Part shown: positions 17,101 through 24,689 of the stretch, in pieces
Layout: the number at the start of each line of letters is the position of its first letter
How positions within the stretch are numbered: position 1 is the stretch's first letter
NCBI RefSeq assembly: GCF_024707525.1
Contig: NZ_CP062231.1
Location: 1,736,001 to 1,800,000 of the forward strand
Length of the DNA stretch: 64,000 bases
Direction of reading: 5' to 3'
From: Rhizobium sp. TH2
Lineage (GTDB): Bacteria > Pseudomonadota > Alphaproteobacteria > Rhizobiales > Rhizobiaceae
Notes under the pieces: model-generated
Databases searched by the model: none
Told to the model about the DNA's origin: nothing
Seen by the model: only the letters and a program-made list of their open reading frames with translations
Position numbers and translations under genes: made by a program

Positions 17101-17676
17101 CTCACCGCCCATCCGCTCGATACCTATGGCAGTCTCCTGGAGAAGATGCGGGTCCAGACCTTCGCCAACTTCTCCAACGCCGTCAAACAGGGCAAGGCGC
17201 CCGGCCGGCTCGCAGGCACCGTCACCTCGAAACAGGAGCGCAAGACGCGCACCGGCAACAAGATGGGCATCGTTACCTTCTCGGATTCCTCCGGGCAGTT
17301 CGAGGCCGTGATGTTCTCGGAAGCCTTGGCACAGTACCGCGACGTGCTGGAGACGGGCAAAAGCTTCGTGATCGGCGTCGAGGCCGAAGAGCGGCCGGAG
17401 GGCATCAGCCTCAGGATCAACTCCCTGCAATCGCTCGAGGAAAAATCGGTGCAGATGCAGAAGGCGATGCGCGTGTTCCTGCGCGATGCCGGACCGCTCC
17501 GCAGCGTCACCACCCATCTCGGCACGCGCGGCGAGGGACTCGTCTCCTTCATCCTGATCAAGGAGGACGGTCGCAAGGAGATCGAGGTCGAACTGCCCGA
17601 GAAATACCGTATCTCGCCGGAGATTGCCGCGGCGCTGAGGGCTAGCCCCGGGGTCGTGGACGTGGAGCTTGTCTAG
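14191..17676 (+). CDS. dnaE: DNA polymerase III alpha subunit, replicative
   Basis: Catalytic subunit of the replicative polymerase; 1161 residues, the normal DnaE1 length. The N-terminal PHP domain begins FVHLRVHSAYSLLEGAL. The C-family active site is seen as GPGRGSGAGSLVAYAL and MPDFDIDFCQDRREEVI with two of the catalytic Asp residues. Finger and clamp-binding regions follow (YRPGPMENIPVY, GVIVYQEQVMQIAQ, FNKSHAAAYA) and the C-terminal OB fold starts near AGTVTSKQERKT. Start at ATG 14191 fits the family. The stop overlaps that of the convergent TetR gene in a CTAG. Confidence 0.98.
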   Translation: MAGDSHSGTEQALSESPQFVHLRVHSAYSLLEGALPVKKIIAKALDDNQPAIGLTDTNNLFAALEFSKTASGDGLQPLIGCQLSIDMEDESGDDRNGRQQQLRKLPAIVMIAATSEGYHTLSGLVSRAYMQGEGPGTIHIKRSWLGDSVPGVIALTGARGGPVDSALVEGQHDVAEARLRALASLFGDRLYVELQRHGNYDHAHEAAMINLAYRFELPIVATNEPFFPTLDYFEAHDALMAVAHNAMVSDDNRFRLTPDHYFKSRAEMAKLFADLPEAIDNTVEIARRCSFILKTVAPILPRFTSEAAVEGTDPESEELKRQSWEGLEMRLKTIGLAPGYTETDYRDRLEFELGVIEGMKFPGYFLIVADFIKWAKAHDIPVGPGRGSGAGSLVAYALTVTDIDPLRFSLLFERFLNPERVSMPDFDIDFCQDRREEVIRYVQAKYGREQVAQIITFGSLQARAALRDVGRVLEMPYGQVDRICKLVPNNPANPTPLSKAIEEEPRLKEEAEREPVIARLLDIAQKIEGLYRHASTHAAGIVIGDRPLAELVPLYRDPRSDMPVTQFNMKWVEQAGLVKFDFLGLKTLTVLKTAVDLIARKGIHIDLAALPLDDPKSYEMMSRGETVGIFQVESAGMRKALLGMKPDCIEDIIALVALYRPGPMENIPVYNARKHGDEEIESIHPMIDHLLKETQGVIVYQEQVMQIAQVLSGYSLGEADMLRRAMGKKIKAEMDQQRSRFVQGAMANKVSKPQADNIFDLLAKFANYGFNKSHAAAYAVVSFQTAYMKAHHPVEFLAASMTLDMGNAEKVNDFRQDALRLGIKVVAPSVQTSFRPFEVGENCIYFSLAAIKGVGEAVVEHIVEARGTTPFASLEDFCLRTDPKFVNRRVWESLIFAGAFDCFGVDRALLSGGIDRLMAFAQRAVSDKVSGQGDIFGSMSSGPEKIIFQPVAPWLPSEKLLKEFQVLGFYLTAHPLDTYGSLLEKMRVQTFANFSNAVKQGKAPGRLAGTVTSKQERKTRTGNKMGIVTFSDSSGQFEAVMFSEALAQYRDVLETGKSFVIGVEAEERPEGISLRINSLQSLEEKSVQMQKAMRVFLRDAGPLRSVTTHLGTRGEGLVSFILIKEDGRKEIEVELPEKYRISPEIAAALRASPGVVDVELV

Positions 17677-18347
17677 CTTCCGGCCTGCATCGCCAGTAAC
17701 TCCCGCATCGTCATCCGCTTGAACGCTTCGACCATGGCATCGCCCTCGGCCCGATCGAGCGAGATCGCCAGCCGCATCGTGCTTTCTCCGAGCTGCCAGA
17801 TCAGCAATGCCGAGGCCTCGACTTCGGCCCTGTCGATATCGCCGAATGCCCGCTTCATCGCGTCCGCCAGCATCGCGGCACAAAGGCGACTTTCGGCGAG
17901 TTCGATGGCCATCAACTGTTTATCCGCCTGCATGCCGGACCAGACGTCGCGCATCACAGGTTCGGACAGGAACAACTCGTAGTACTGGTCGACGAGGCCA
18001 AGATAGGCCGATTTGAGGCTCTCTACATCATGCACCGTGTCGAGCGCGCTGCTGATACATGCCCGGCTTTCGAGGCCATAGTGCTCAGCCAGGCTGCGGA
18101 TGATCGCGGCCTTGTCAGGAAAATATTGATAGAGCGAACCGATTGATATTCCTACATGTTCGGCGAGTTCTCCCATCTTCAGCCGGTCGCTCCCGGTTCT
18201 GGCAATCAGTTCCGACGCTGCGGACATGATCTTATCCAGGCGCTCGCGAGCGCGTTGCTGGGTCGGCTGCTTGCGGGCAACGGATGCCTGGCGGGCAGTG
18301 ACCTTAAGATTCGCGTCGACCACTTCATTTTTCTCGATCTGTGCCAT
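17673..18347 (-). CDS. TetR/AcrR-family regulator, 224 aa
   Basis: The N-terminal TetR helix-turn-helix is clear: RLDKIMSAASELIARTGSDRLKMGELAEHVGISIGSLYQYFPDKAAIIRSLAEHY (given in parts: helix 1 DKIMSAASELI, recognition helix GSLYQYFPDKA). The C-terminal helical ligand-binding domain is unlike named groups. Start at 18347 with GGAAAG upstream. It faces the NmrA-like gene across an inverted repeat and most likely represses that gene and itself until an inducer binds. Confidence 0.92.
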   Translation of the reverse strand: MAQIEKNEVVDANLKVTARQASVARKQPTQQRARERLDKIMSAASELIARTGSDRLKMGELAEHVGISIGSLYQYFPDKAAIIRSLAEHYGLESRACISSALDTVHDVESLKSAYLGLVDQYYELFLSEPVMRDVWSGMQADKQLMAIELAESRLCAAMLADAMKRAFGDIDRAEVEASALLIWQLGESTMRLAISLDRAEGDAMVEAFKRMTMRELLAMQAGS

Positions 18348-18383
18348 TGACTTTCCAAAAGTGAGGATTTATCGCTTTTATAT

Positions 18384-18402
18384 ATGTGAGGATTACTCAC
18401 AT
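18384..18402. promoter_or_regulatory. TetR operator candidate
   Basis: ATGTGAG-GATTA-CTCACAT: perfect 7-bp arms, 5-base centre, between the divergent TetR and NmrA-like genes. A further half-site GTGAGGATT at 18361-18369 repeats the left half of the operator plus its centre (GTGAGGATT at 18386-18394), giving two directly repeated half-sites 25 bp apart. Confidence 0.65.
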
Positions 18403-18420
18403 TAACAGATGGAGATTGAA

Positions 18421-19269
18421 ATGACAATGGTTGGCAATTCTGTTGGGAACATTCTGGTTTTGGGCGCCAATGGCAAGACTGGCCGCCGCATTGTGGAGCG
18501 GCTCCGGAACCTGGATGCGCCCATCCGCATCGGCTCGCGCAAGGCGCCAATCCCTTTCGATTGGGAAAATCACACCACGTGGAAGCCCGCACTCGATGGT
18601 GTCTCGACGGTCTACGTCACCTTCCAGCCGGATATCGCAGTGCCCGGCGCGCTTGAGACAGTCAGCAAGTTTTACGACACGGCGATTGCGAGCGGCACTG
18701 CTAAATTCATTCTGCTTTCGGGTCGGGGAGAGGTGGAGGCCGAGGACGCCGAGCGCGTGCTGCAGGCCACGAACGCGGATTGGACCATTCTGCGCGCCAG
18801 CTGGTTTGCCCAGAACTTCAGCGAGAGCTTCTTCCTCGAGCCCATTCGGCAGGGCGAGGTCTTTCTGCCCACGGGGCTTGCGGCCGAGCCGTTCGTCGAT
18901 GCCGACGATCTCGCCGACATGGCCGTCGCCGCCATCATGACGTCGGATCATTCCCGCGTGCTTTACGACATCACGGGTCCGGAGGCGCTGACCTTCGAGG
19001 ATGCGGTTGGCAGGATCGCCCGGGCGACCGGCCGGGAAATATCCTTCACGACAGTTCGGCCGGAGGCCTATCGCGACGAACTGGTGCGGATGGAAGTGCC
19101 GCGCGAATATGTCGAGCTGATCATGTATCTGTTTGCCAACGTTCTGGATGGCCGCAACACGCCAGTCACCGACGCTGTGCAACGGGCCCTCGGCCGCCCG
19201 GCCGGCAGCTTCGACGAATATGTTGCGCGGACGGCGGCAACCGGCATCTGGGGAGGCAACAATGTCTGA
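18421..19269 (+). CDS. NmrA-like NAD(P)-binding protein, 282 aa
   Basis: Atypical short-chain dehydrogenase. The Rossmann motif NILVLGANGKTGRRIVERL is at the N-terminus; FILLSGRGEVEAEDAERVLQATNADWTILRASWFAQNF is the NmrA/HSCARG signature region, and PFVDADDLADMAVAAIM follows. It lacks the YxxxK dyad in a clear form, so it may be a redox sensor or an NAD(P)H:quinone reductase-like enzyme. ATG 18421 is preferred (GGAG 7 bases upstream); ATG 18409 is an alternative. Overlaps the next gene by 8 bases. Confidence 0.88.
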   Translation: MTMVGNSVGNILVLGANGKTGRRIVERLRNLDAPIRIGSRKAPIPFDWENHTTWKPALDGVSTVYVTFQPDIAVPGALETVSKFYDTAIASGTAKFILLSGRGEVEAEDAERVLQATNADWTILRASWFAQNFSESFFLEPIRQGEVFLPTGLAAEPFVDADDLADMAVAAIMTSDHSRVLYDITGPEALTFEDAVGRIARATGREISFTTVRPEAYRDELVRMEVPREYVELIMYLFANVLDGRNTPVTDAVQRALGRPAGSFDEYVARTAATGIWGGNNV

Positions 19270-19735
19270 TCGAATGATCCACGCACTCACGATCACAAGT
19301 GTACTCGGCAGTGGCATCGTCGCCGGCGTCTTCTTCGCCTTCTCGTCCTTCGTGATGGCCGCACTCGCCCGGCTTCCAGCCAATCAGGGGATCGCGGCCA
19401 TGCAATCGATCAACATCACGGTGATCAATCCGTTGTTCATGCTGATCCTGTTCGGCACGGGCCTGCTGGGTGCTGCGCTCGCCGTCGGCGTCTATCTCGC
19501 CTGGCCCCAGCCGCGTGGGCTACTGCTTGTCGCGGGCGCCGTCGTCTACATCGTCGGCGTGCTTGGGGTGACCATGGCCGGCAATGTGCCGCTCAACGCC
19601 GCGCTCGCCGCCGCCAATCCTCAGAGTGCGGAGGCCTCATGGTGGGCCGGCTATCTCGCGGACTGGACGACATGGAACCATGTCAGGACGATAGCCTCCG
19701 CGCTATCGATGCTCCTGTTCCTGCTGGCGCTGTGA
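19262..19735 (+). CDS. DUF1772 (anthrone oxygenase-like) membrane protein, 157 aa
   Basis: Four hydrophobic segments: TSVLGSGIVAGVFFAFSSFVM, ITVINPLFMLILFGTGLLG, GLLLVAGAVVYIVGVLG and IASALSMLLFLLAL, plus the conserved GNVPLNAALA and W-x3-W/NHVRTIAS elements of DUF1772. Members lie beside NmrA-like reductases, as here, where the genes overlap by 8 bases and surely share an mRNA. Function is probably a membrane oxidoreductase step but no catalytic residue is proven. Confidence 0.85.
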   Translation: MSDRMIHALTITSVLGSGIVAGVFFAFSSFVMAALARLPANQGIAAMQSINITVINPLFMLILFGTGLLGAALAVGVYLAWPQPRGLLLVAGAVVYIVGVLGVTMAGNVPLNAALAAANPQSAEASWWAGYLADWTTWNHVRTIASALSMLLFLLAL

Positions 19736-19770
19736 TGTGGGGTCGTGGTCAGAAGGCGTGGCGCAATTGG

Positions 19771-19795
19771 CAACGGCCGCGAAATGCGGCCGTTG
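19771..19795. terminator. hairpin between convergent genes
   Basis: CAACGGCCGC-GAAAT-GCGGCCGTTG, a perfect 10-bp GC-rich stem between the DUF1772 gene and the convergent L,D-transpeptidase gene. No T tract follows on either strand, so termination may need Rho or be partial. Confidence 0.6.
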
Positions 19796-19824
19796 CATTG
19801 AATGCGATAATGAATATCGGAGGC

Positions 19825-21072
19825 TCAGCCTTCCGTCTTCGGTGCAGCTTTCGTGATCGTGATGAAATCTGTGCCCTGACCGGTTTCGCTTTCGGTGCCG
19901 ATATCGGTGATCGTCAGCGAAGAGCCGTTGCCGAGCATGGTCTCGATCTTGGCGCGTAGCTCGTTGGGAACCGTGACCCGCTTGAAGGCCGTCTCGGCGG
20001 CATCCGGCGCCAGCGCGTCGGCCGGAACGGTGATGCCAAGTCGCTTGGCAGCCTTGTCGCCGATATAGTTGTCGAGCGTCGTTGCATACCATTCGGCCGA
20101 ATTCTGCGCCGGGTTGACGCGGATCGAGGTGTAGAAATGCGTGCCGAGTGCGACTTCCGGCTGGTCGAGATCGACGGCTGCGTCGAAGATCGGCTTGAAG
20201 TTGCGGCGGACCGACAGCCAGCCCGTGAGTGGCTTCCTGTTCATCACCTTGTGGATCGACAGCAAGAAGGCCTGGTCCATGACGCCGGTCGGCTTCTGGC
20301 CGTGCAGTTCCTGATAGGCCTTCACGGCATCGCGGGTCTTCTTGCCGATGCTGCCGTCATGCGGGCCGTCGTAGTAGCCGAGCCGCGTGAGCAGGGCCTG
20401 CGCGTCGGCGAATTTCTGGCGTTCGCTGACCCGGGTGATCAGGATCTTGAGCGGCGGCTCGGCCTTCGGCATCGCGGCCACGGCGAGCGCGCCGTTCTTC
20501 GGCAGGTTGTCGTTCGATGCCACCTCGACCTCAGTGTCGCCGGTCACCGTGGGGCGAAGTTCGGCGTCGCTCAAAAGCTCGGCTTCCGGCTGCGCGAAAC
20601 GCGGCATGAAGAGGTCGGCGGTCGTGATCCGTTGCGGCATCAGTTCGCGATCGGAAATGATCACGTGGAAACCGCGCTTGGTCATCGGAAACAGCATCTT
20701 GGCAAATTCGCGCGGCATGCGCACGCAGCCATGCGAGGCCGGATAGTCCGGCACATGCTTGCCTTCATGCAGCGCCACGCCCGACCAGGTGATGCGCTGC
20801 ATCCACGGCATCGGCGCGTCGTCGTAAAGGTTGGAATGGTGCATCTTCTTCTTCTCGATGATCGAGAAGATGCCGGATGGCGTGGTGTGGCCGCGCTTGC
20901 CGGTCGAAACGTTCGTCGAGGTGACGACCTGGTCGCCATCGTAGACGACCAATGTCTGCGTGTCCTTCGACACGAAAATCTGCAGCGGCGCGGTATCGTC
21001 GGCGGCAAGCACCGCTGTCCCGAAAACGGTCGAAGCGGTCAAGGCGAGCGAAAAGGCAAGACGGGTAAGCAT
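19825..21072 (-). CDS. L,D-transpeptidase with peptidoglycan-binding domain, 415 aa
   Basis: Periplasmic cell-wall enzyme. A signal peptide (MLTRLAFSLALTASTVFGTAVLA) is followed by a YkuD domain (about 30-150) with HHSNLY, WSGVALHEGK and the catalytic motif YPASHGCVRMP, whose Cys forms the acyl-enzyme in 3-3 cross-linking or lipoprotein anchoring. A PG_binding_1 domain lies at about 215-275 (LLTRLGYYDGPHDGSIGKKTRDAVKAYQELHG, seen as repeats around YDGP and AVKAYQ). The C-terminal 130 residues are unassigned. Start at 21072 with GGGGAC upstream. Confidence 0.93.
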   Translation of the reverse strand: MLTRLAFSLALTASTVFGTAVLAADDTAPLQIFVSKDTQTLVVYDGDQVVTSTNVSTGKRGHTTPSGIFSIIEKKKMHHSNLYDDAPMPWMQRITWSGVALHEGKHVPDYPASHGCVRMPREFAKMLFPMTKRGFHVIISDRELMPQRITTADLFMPRFAQPEAELLSDAELRPTVTGDTEVEVASNDNLPKNGALAVAAMPKAEPPLKILITRVSERQKFADAQALLTRLGYYDGPHDGSIGKKTRDAVKAYQELHGQKPTGVMDQAFLLSIHKVMNRKPLTGWLSVRRNFKPIFDAAVDLDQPEVALGTHFYTSIRVNPAQNSAEWYATTLDNYIGDKAAKRLGITVPADALAPDAAETAFKRVTVPNELRAKIETMLGNGSSLTITDIGTESETGQGTDFITITKAAPKTEG

Positions 21073-21231
21073 GTGTGTGTCCCCACGCAATACTGGTTGT
21101 CCAGAAGGTTAGAAGCCTTCATTTAAGGAATCTTTGCAACGCCGTAAGTTACCGTGGGAACAGGGCTATGGCTGGTATCACGGTTAATTGATTGCTAACT
21201 GCCGTGAGAGTTCGCTTGGAACCAATCACCA

Positions 21232-21251
21232 TTTGCAGGCCGGCCTGCAAA
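21232..21251. repeat. perfect 20-bp palindrome downstream of dinB
   Basis: TTTGCAGGCC joined directly to its reverse complement GGCCTGCAAA, 13 bp past the dinB stop. With no loop it is a poor RNA hairpin and looks more like a protein-binding site, perhaps linked to the L,D-transpeptidase promoter downstream. Confidence 0.5.
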
Positions 21252-21264
21252 CGGCGATCGGTCC

Positions 21265-22557
21265 TCATGCATGCCCGCGCTTGCCCTTGCCGAATGTATA
21301 GCCCGTCTCGATGCTCTTGTTGCCGAACTTGTCGCGCAAGGTATCCATCGCGGCTTCCGCCTTGGCGCGGCGGCCGGCGTCGCGGTCGATGAGGTCGGGC
21401 GGGTCGGCGGTGGCGGAATCGGCGAGATCGCTGACGCCGATGCCGAGCAGGCGGTATTTGGTGCCGTCGAGCTCGCGCTCCAGCAGCGATTGTCCCTCGC
21501 GGAAAATCCGGTCGGCGAGCTGCGTATGGGCTTCGAGCTTGCGATTGCGGGTGCGGGTCTTGAAATCCTGGGTCTTGAGTTTCAGCACCACCGTCTGGCC
21601 GGCGATCGCCGCCTTCTTGAGCCGCCGCGACACCTGTTCGGCGAGCGCCCTCAGCACCGGTACCAGGTCCTCGGGCCGCGAATAATCTTCGAAGAAGGTC
21701 GTCTCGGCGGAAACCGTCTTGGCCTCGTCGTTGAGATGCACCTTGCGGTCGTCCTGCCCGCGCGAGAGATTGAACAGCCGCTTGCCCATCACCCCGTAGC
21801 GGCGCATCAGCGTCGCCTCGTCCATCTCCTGCAATTGCCCGATCATGGTGATCCCGTCACTGGCGAGCGTCGCGGCAAAGGCCTTGCCGACGCCCCAGAT
21901 CAGCGTCACCGGCCACTCTTTCAGGAAAGCGTAGGCTTCTTCCTCGCCGATCACCGAGAAGCCGCGCGGCTTGTTCATATCAGACGCCACCTTGGCGAGG
22001 AACTTGCAGTAGGAAAGCCCGACCGAAACCGTGATGCCGATCTCCTGTTCGACGCGCCGGGCGAATTTCGCCAGCGTCCGCGCTGGCGGATCGTGGTGCA
22101 GGCGCTCGGTGCCCGCGAGATCGAGAAAGGCCTCGTCGATCGACAGCGGCTGCACCAGCGGCGTGAGATCCTGCATCATCCTGCGGACTTCGCGGCCGAC
22201 GCGGGCATATTTCTCCATGTCGGGCTTGATGACGACCGCCTGCGGACAGGCTTCCAGCGCCTTGAACATCGGCATGGCGCTCCGAACGCCATGAATGCGC
22301 GCGACATAGCAGGCGGTCGACACCACGCCGCGCTTTCCCCCGCCGATGATCACCGGCTTGTCGGCAAGCTCGGGATTGTCGCGCTTCTCGACCGAGGCGT
22401 AGAAGGCATCGCAATCCACGTGCGCGATCGTCAGCCGGTCGAGTTCCGGATGCACCATCAGCCGTGGCGATCCGCACGCACGGCACCGCCGTCCAGCGCC
22501 GGAAACCGGCGCCAGGCAGTCGCGGCAGAAGCCGGGATTATGGTCTGGAATGCTCAT
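21265..22557 (-). CDS. dinB: DNA polymerase IV (Y family) with N-terminal zinc-ribbon-like motif
   Basis: Translesion polymerase, 430 residues. The polymerase begins with [17 protein letters not shown] (first catalytic Asp residues), [19 protein letters not shown], and [13 protein letters not shown] (second catalytic Asp-Glu). The little-finger domain and tail follow. An N-terminal extension of about 40 residues has CRDC and CRAC pairs, a zinc-ribbon-like addition seen in some rhizobial DinB proteins. Start at ATG 22557. A degenerate LexA box, GAAC-N7-GAAT at 22567-22581, lies just upstream, hinting at SOS control. Confidence 0.95.
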   Translation of the reverse strand: MSIPDHNPGFCRDCLAPVSGAGRRCRACGSPRLMVHPELDRLTIAHVDCDAFYASVEKRDNPELADKPVIIGGGKRGVVSTACYVARIHGVRSAMPMFKALEACPQAVVIKPDMEKYARVGREVRRMMQDLTPLVQPLSIDEAFLDLAGTERLHHDPPARTLAKFARRVEQEIGITVSVGLSYCKFLAKVASDMNKPRGFSVIGEEEAYAFLKEWPVTLIWGVGKAFAATLASDGITMIGQLQEMDEATLMRRYGVMGKRLFNLSRGQDDRKVHLNDEAKTVSAETTFFEDYSRPEDLVPVLRALAEQVSRRLKKAAIAGQTVVLKLKTQDFKTRTRNRKLEAHTQLADRIFREGQSLLERELDGTKYRLLGIGVSDLADSATADPPDLIDRDAGRRAKAEAAMDTLRDKFGNKSIETGYTFGKGKRGHA

Positions 22558-22930
22558 GCGACGCCGGAACAGAGGTTGAATGGTCGATAATACGATGCCG
22601 CGGGATGGGGCTCAAGCTCGATTCAGGAAGCGCTCATGACTGGCGATGGCAGGATTGTCCACAGCTGATTGCCCGGCCGCAATCTGCACGCTTTTCATCG
22701 ACGGCTTCCCGGTACCGCCTGCAAAGGTATGATTTTGCACGACGGCTCTCAGCGCCTAGCGTCCAGCTTGTACCATCACTCCTCCATGCTGTTTACGCGC
22801 CGTCTGAATCGGTGCAGACTGCTAAGTAGCACTGCGCGCGTTATCATTTGCCTTCTACCTTGAGGTGTTCCATAGTGTGAGCGCTCTGTCTGCCATCCAC
22901 CGGGCGAGATCATGAAACTTGGGGGGAGAA
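22558..22930. other. gene-free region upstream of dinB and the small membrane protein
   Basis: 373 bp. It holds the degenerate LexA box near dinB and a TTGTCCACA (22656-22664) one base off the DnaA-box consensus. No coding signal or strong hairpin was recognised; it should contain the dinB promoter and that of the downstream small gene. Confidence 0.4.
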
Positions 22931-23179
22931 ATGCAAAGTACGTCCTGGGGAACACTCGCGATCCTAGCGATAATTGCTGGCAGTATAATAGGTTCTTTCG
23001 TTCTTGTTTTCCGGAAAGGAATTGGCCCGCGAACGATTCAAATGGTAAGCCTTGTCGTACTTGGTCCGATACTCTTGCTGCTGGGCATCGACCGCGTTTT
23101 CGCTGGTGAAACGTTGGCCACCTTGTTCGGTACTTATTTGGGGTTTGTTATTTCGCTCGCGACCTCGAAAGCTGAGTAA
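22931..23179 (+). CDS. small two-span membrane protein, 82 aa
   Basis: Not recognised. The ATG at 22931 follows GGGGGGAGAA, a strong ribosome-binding site. It has a hydrophobic span ILAIIAGSIIGSFVLVF, a basic loop RKGIGPRTIQ, then MVSLVVLGPILLLLGI and a third weak span TLFGTYLGFVISLAT. Base composition is lower in GC than its neighbours, a possible sign of acquisition. It stands alone between dinB and the HAD gene; no function is inferred. Confidence 0.65.
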   Translation: MQSTSWGTLAILAIIAGSIIGSFVLVFRKGIGPRTIQMVSLVVLGPILLLLGIDRVFAGETLATLFGTYLGFVISLATSKAE

Positions 23180-23215
23180 GCGCAAATTTCAAACTGACCC
23201 ACTGCCCAGGAATTG

Positions 23216-23872
23216 TCAGTAGTCAGCGGCAATTCCCAAATGCCGCCTTATCACCCGCTCCGCATCCGCCCAGTCCTCGGCCACGACGATATGCTCTTCC
23301 GCCTTCGGTAGCATTTTGCGGAACACCGCGTTGACCATCAAATGGATCAGCAGGCAATCGGGCGCACTGTCACGCACCGAACCATGGTTGCGCAGGATAT
23401 CATCGATGAACACGGCAGGGACATCACGCCCGCCGATCAGGCTCGCCACGACCGGCCCCTTCGGCTCCTCGGTCGCGATCATAGGATAGGTCAGCCCATG
23501 CATATCCAGCACAGTGCGCCTGACATCCTGATGCCGTGGCGGCATGGCGGTCAGGAAGACGATGTCGGCGTCCCTGGCGAGACGATTCAGCACATCGACG
23601 ACGCCGGGGGCAGGGCTCTGCCACTTGTCCTGGCTGGCAAAGAACGCCTCCTGCATCTCCGCGACCCGGTCGTCACTGGCCGCGATGCCGCCCGATATGC
23701 TCCTGATATTGCCATGTAGCCTAAAACTGTCCGGATGCAGCCGGTGCTCGACGGAATTCAGATATCGGTCGAACGGATCGAGGAATTCCAGCACCACCTC
23801 GTCCACGTCGCAGACCACAAGTGGCCGTGAAGACCCGGCGATCGCCTTGATGATATCGCCGCTCACATCCAC
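23216..23872 (-). CDS. HAD-superfamily hydrolase-like protein, 218 aa
   Basis: HAD motif I is VVCDVDEVVLEF (DxD near residue 22), motif II VFLTAMPP, the Lys motif EEPKGP and motif III/IV FIDD, so the phosphatase core looks intact. A cap insertion lies between motifs I and II. Family members next to DUF3572 and divK are common in rhizobia, but the substrate is unknown. It overlaps the upstream DUF3572 gene by 10 bases and is probably translated from the same mRNA. Confidence 0.8.
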   Translation of the reverse strand: MDVSGDIIKAIAGSSRPLVVCDVDEVVLEFLDPFDRYLNSVEHRLHPDSFRLHGNIRSISGGIAASDDRVAEMQEAFFASQDKWQSPAPGVVDVLNRLARDADIVFLTAMPPRHQDVRRTVLDMHGLTYPMIATEEPKGPVVASLIGGRDVPAVFIDDILRNHGSVRDSAPDCLLIHLMVNAVFRKMLPKAEEHIVVAEDWADAERVIRRHLGIAADY

Positions 23873-24174
23873 GCGTCGTCTCCCGGACCGTTGAGCTTGT
23901 GGTGGCAGGCGGCAACGAATTCCGCCTTCACAGCGTTCTGCTCGCAGAAAGTCATCAGGGTCGGCTCGTGGTTCATCAGGAAGTCGGTCAGGCCGGCGAA
24001 GAAGCCCGGCTCCTGCGCCGCCTGCCGGATCGATCCGGCCTCGATGCCGGAAAGCGCCAGGAAGCGGCTCATCATGTCAGGGTCCTGGGTCAGCCAGCCA
24101 AGAACCTTGATGGCCAGTTCCTCGGCCTCTTCGCCGCTCGGCGTCAGGCCCCTCATCGGGATTTTGTCGCGCAT
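23863..24174 (-). CDS. DUF3572 family protein, 103 aa
   Basis: Small helical cytoplasmic protein matching the rhizobial family found divergent from divK: EEAEELAIKVLGWLTQDPDMMSRFLALSG is the characteristic region, followed by PGFFAGLTDFLMNHEPTLMTFC. The C-terminus HHKLNGPGDDAW runs into the HAD gene by overlap. Its function is not known; the fixed position beside divK-pleD suggests a cell-cycle link but does not prove it. Confidence 0.85.
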   Translation of the reverse strand: MRDKIPMRGLTPSGEEAEELAIKVLGWLTQDPDMMSRFLALSGIEAGSIRQAAQEPGFFAGLTDFLMNHEPTLMTFCEQNAVKAEFVAACHHKLNGPGDDAWM

Positions 24175-24294
24175 ATTTCTTCTTTATAAACCTAATGACC
24201 GTAAGGTGGTGCTTGGAACATTTAAGAATCCGAATGACAATACCTATATAGAGTTCGGAAACAGCTTGTAAAATCAGGATTAGAGAACGGCGCC

Positions 24295-24666
24295 ATGCCA
24301 AAACAGGTTATGATTGTCGAAGACAATGAGCTCAACATGAAGCTCTTCCGTGACCTGATCGAGGCGTCCGGTTACAGGACGATCCAGACCCGGAACGGGA
24401 TGGAAGCGCTCGATCTGGCACGCAAGCATCGTCCCGATCTCATCCTCATGGATATTCAGCTGCCCGAAGTTTCGGGCCTGGAAGTCACCAAATGGCTGAA
24501 GGAGGATGACGACCTGCATGTCATCCCGGTCATCGCGGTGACGGCCTTTGCCATGAAGGGCGACGAGGAGCGCATCCGCCAGGGCGGCTGCGAGGCCTAT
24601 GTTTCCAAACCCATCTCGGTTCCGAAGTTCCTGCAGACCATCAAGACGTATCTTGGCGACGCCTGA
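24295..24666 (+). CDS. divK: single-domain response regulator DivK
   Basis: Receiver-only protein of 123 residues that in Caulobacter and rhizobia controls the DivJ/PleC-CtrA cell-division circuit. The acidic pocket [10 protein letters not shown], phospho-acceptor Asp53 in [13 protein letters not shown], Thr in VIAVTAFAM and Lys in YVSKPIS are all present. The sequence reads as canonical DivK throughout. It is followed 23 bp later by pleD, the usual pairing. Confidence 0.97.
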   Translation: MPKQVMIVEDNELNMKLFRDLIEASGYRTIQTRNGMEALDLARKHRPDLILMDIQLPEVSGLEVTKWLKEDDDLHVIPVIAVTAFAMKGDEERIRQGGCEAYVSKPISVPKFLQTIKTYLGDA

Positions 24667-24689
24667 TCCTAGAAATCACGGATGTTTGT

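Noticed and set aside
22656..22664. DnaA-box-like TTGTCCACA here and near 26093
   Set aside because: Each is isolated and one base off consensus; there is no cluster or AT-rich unwinding element to suggest an origin.
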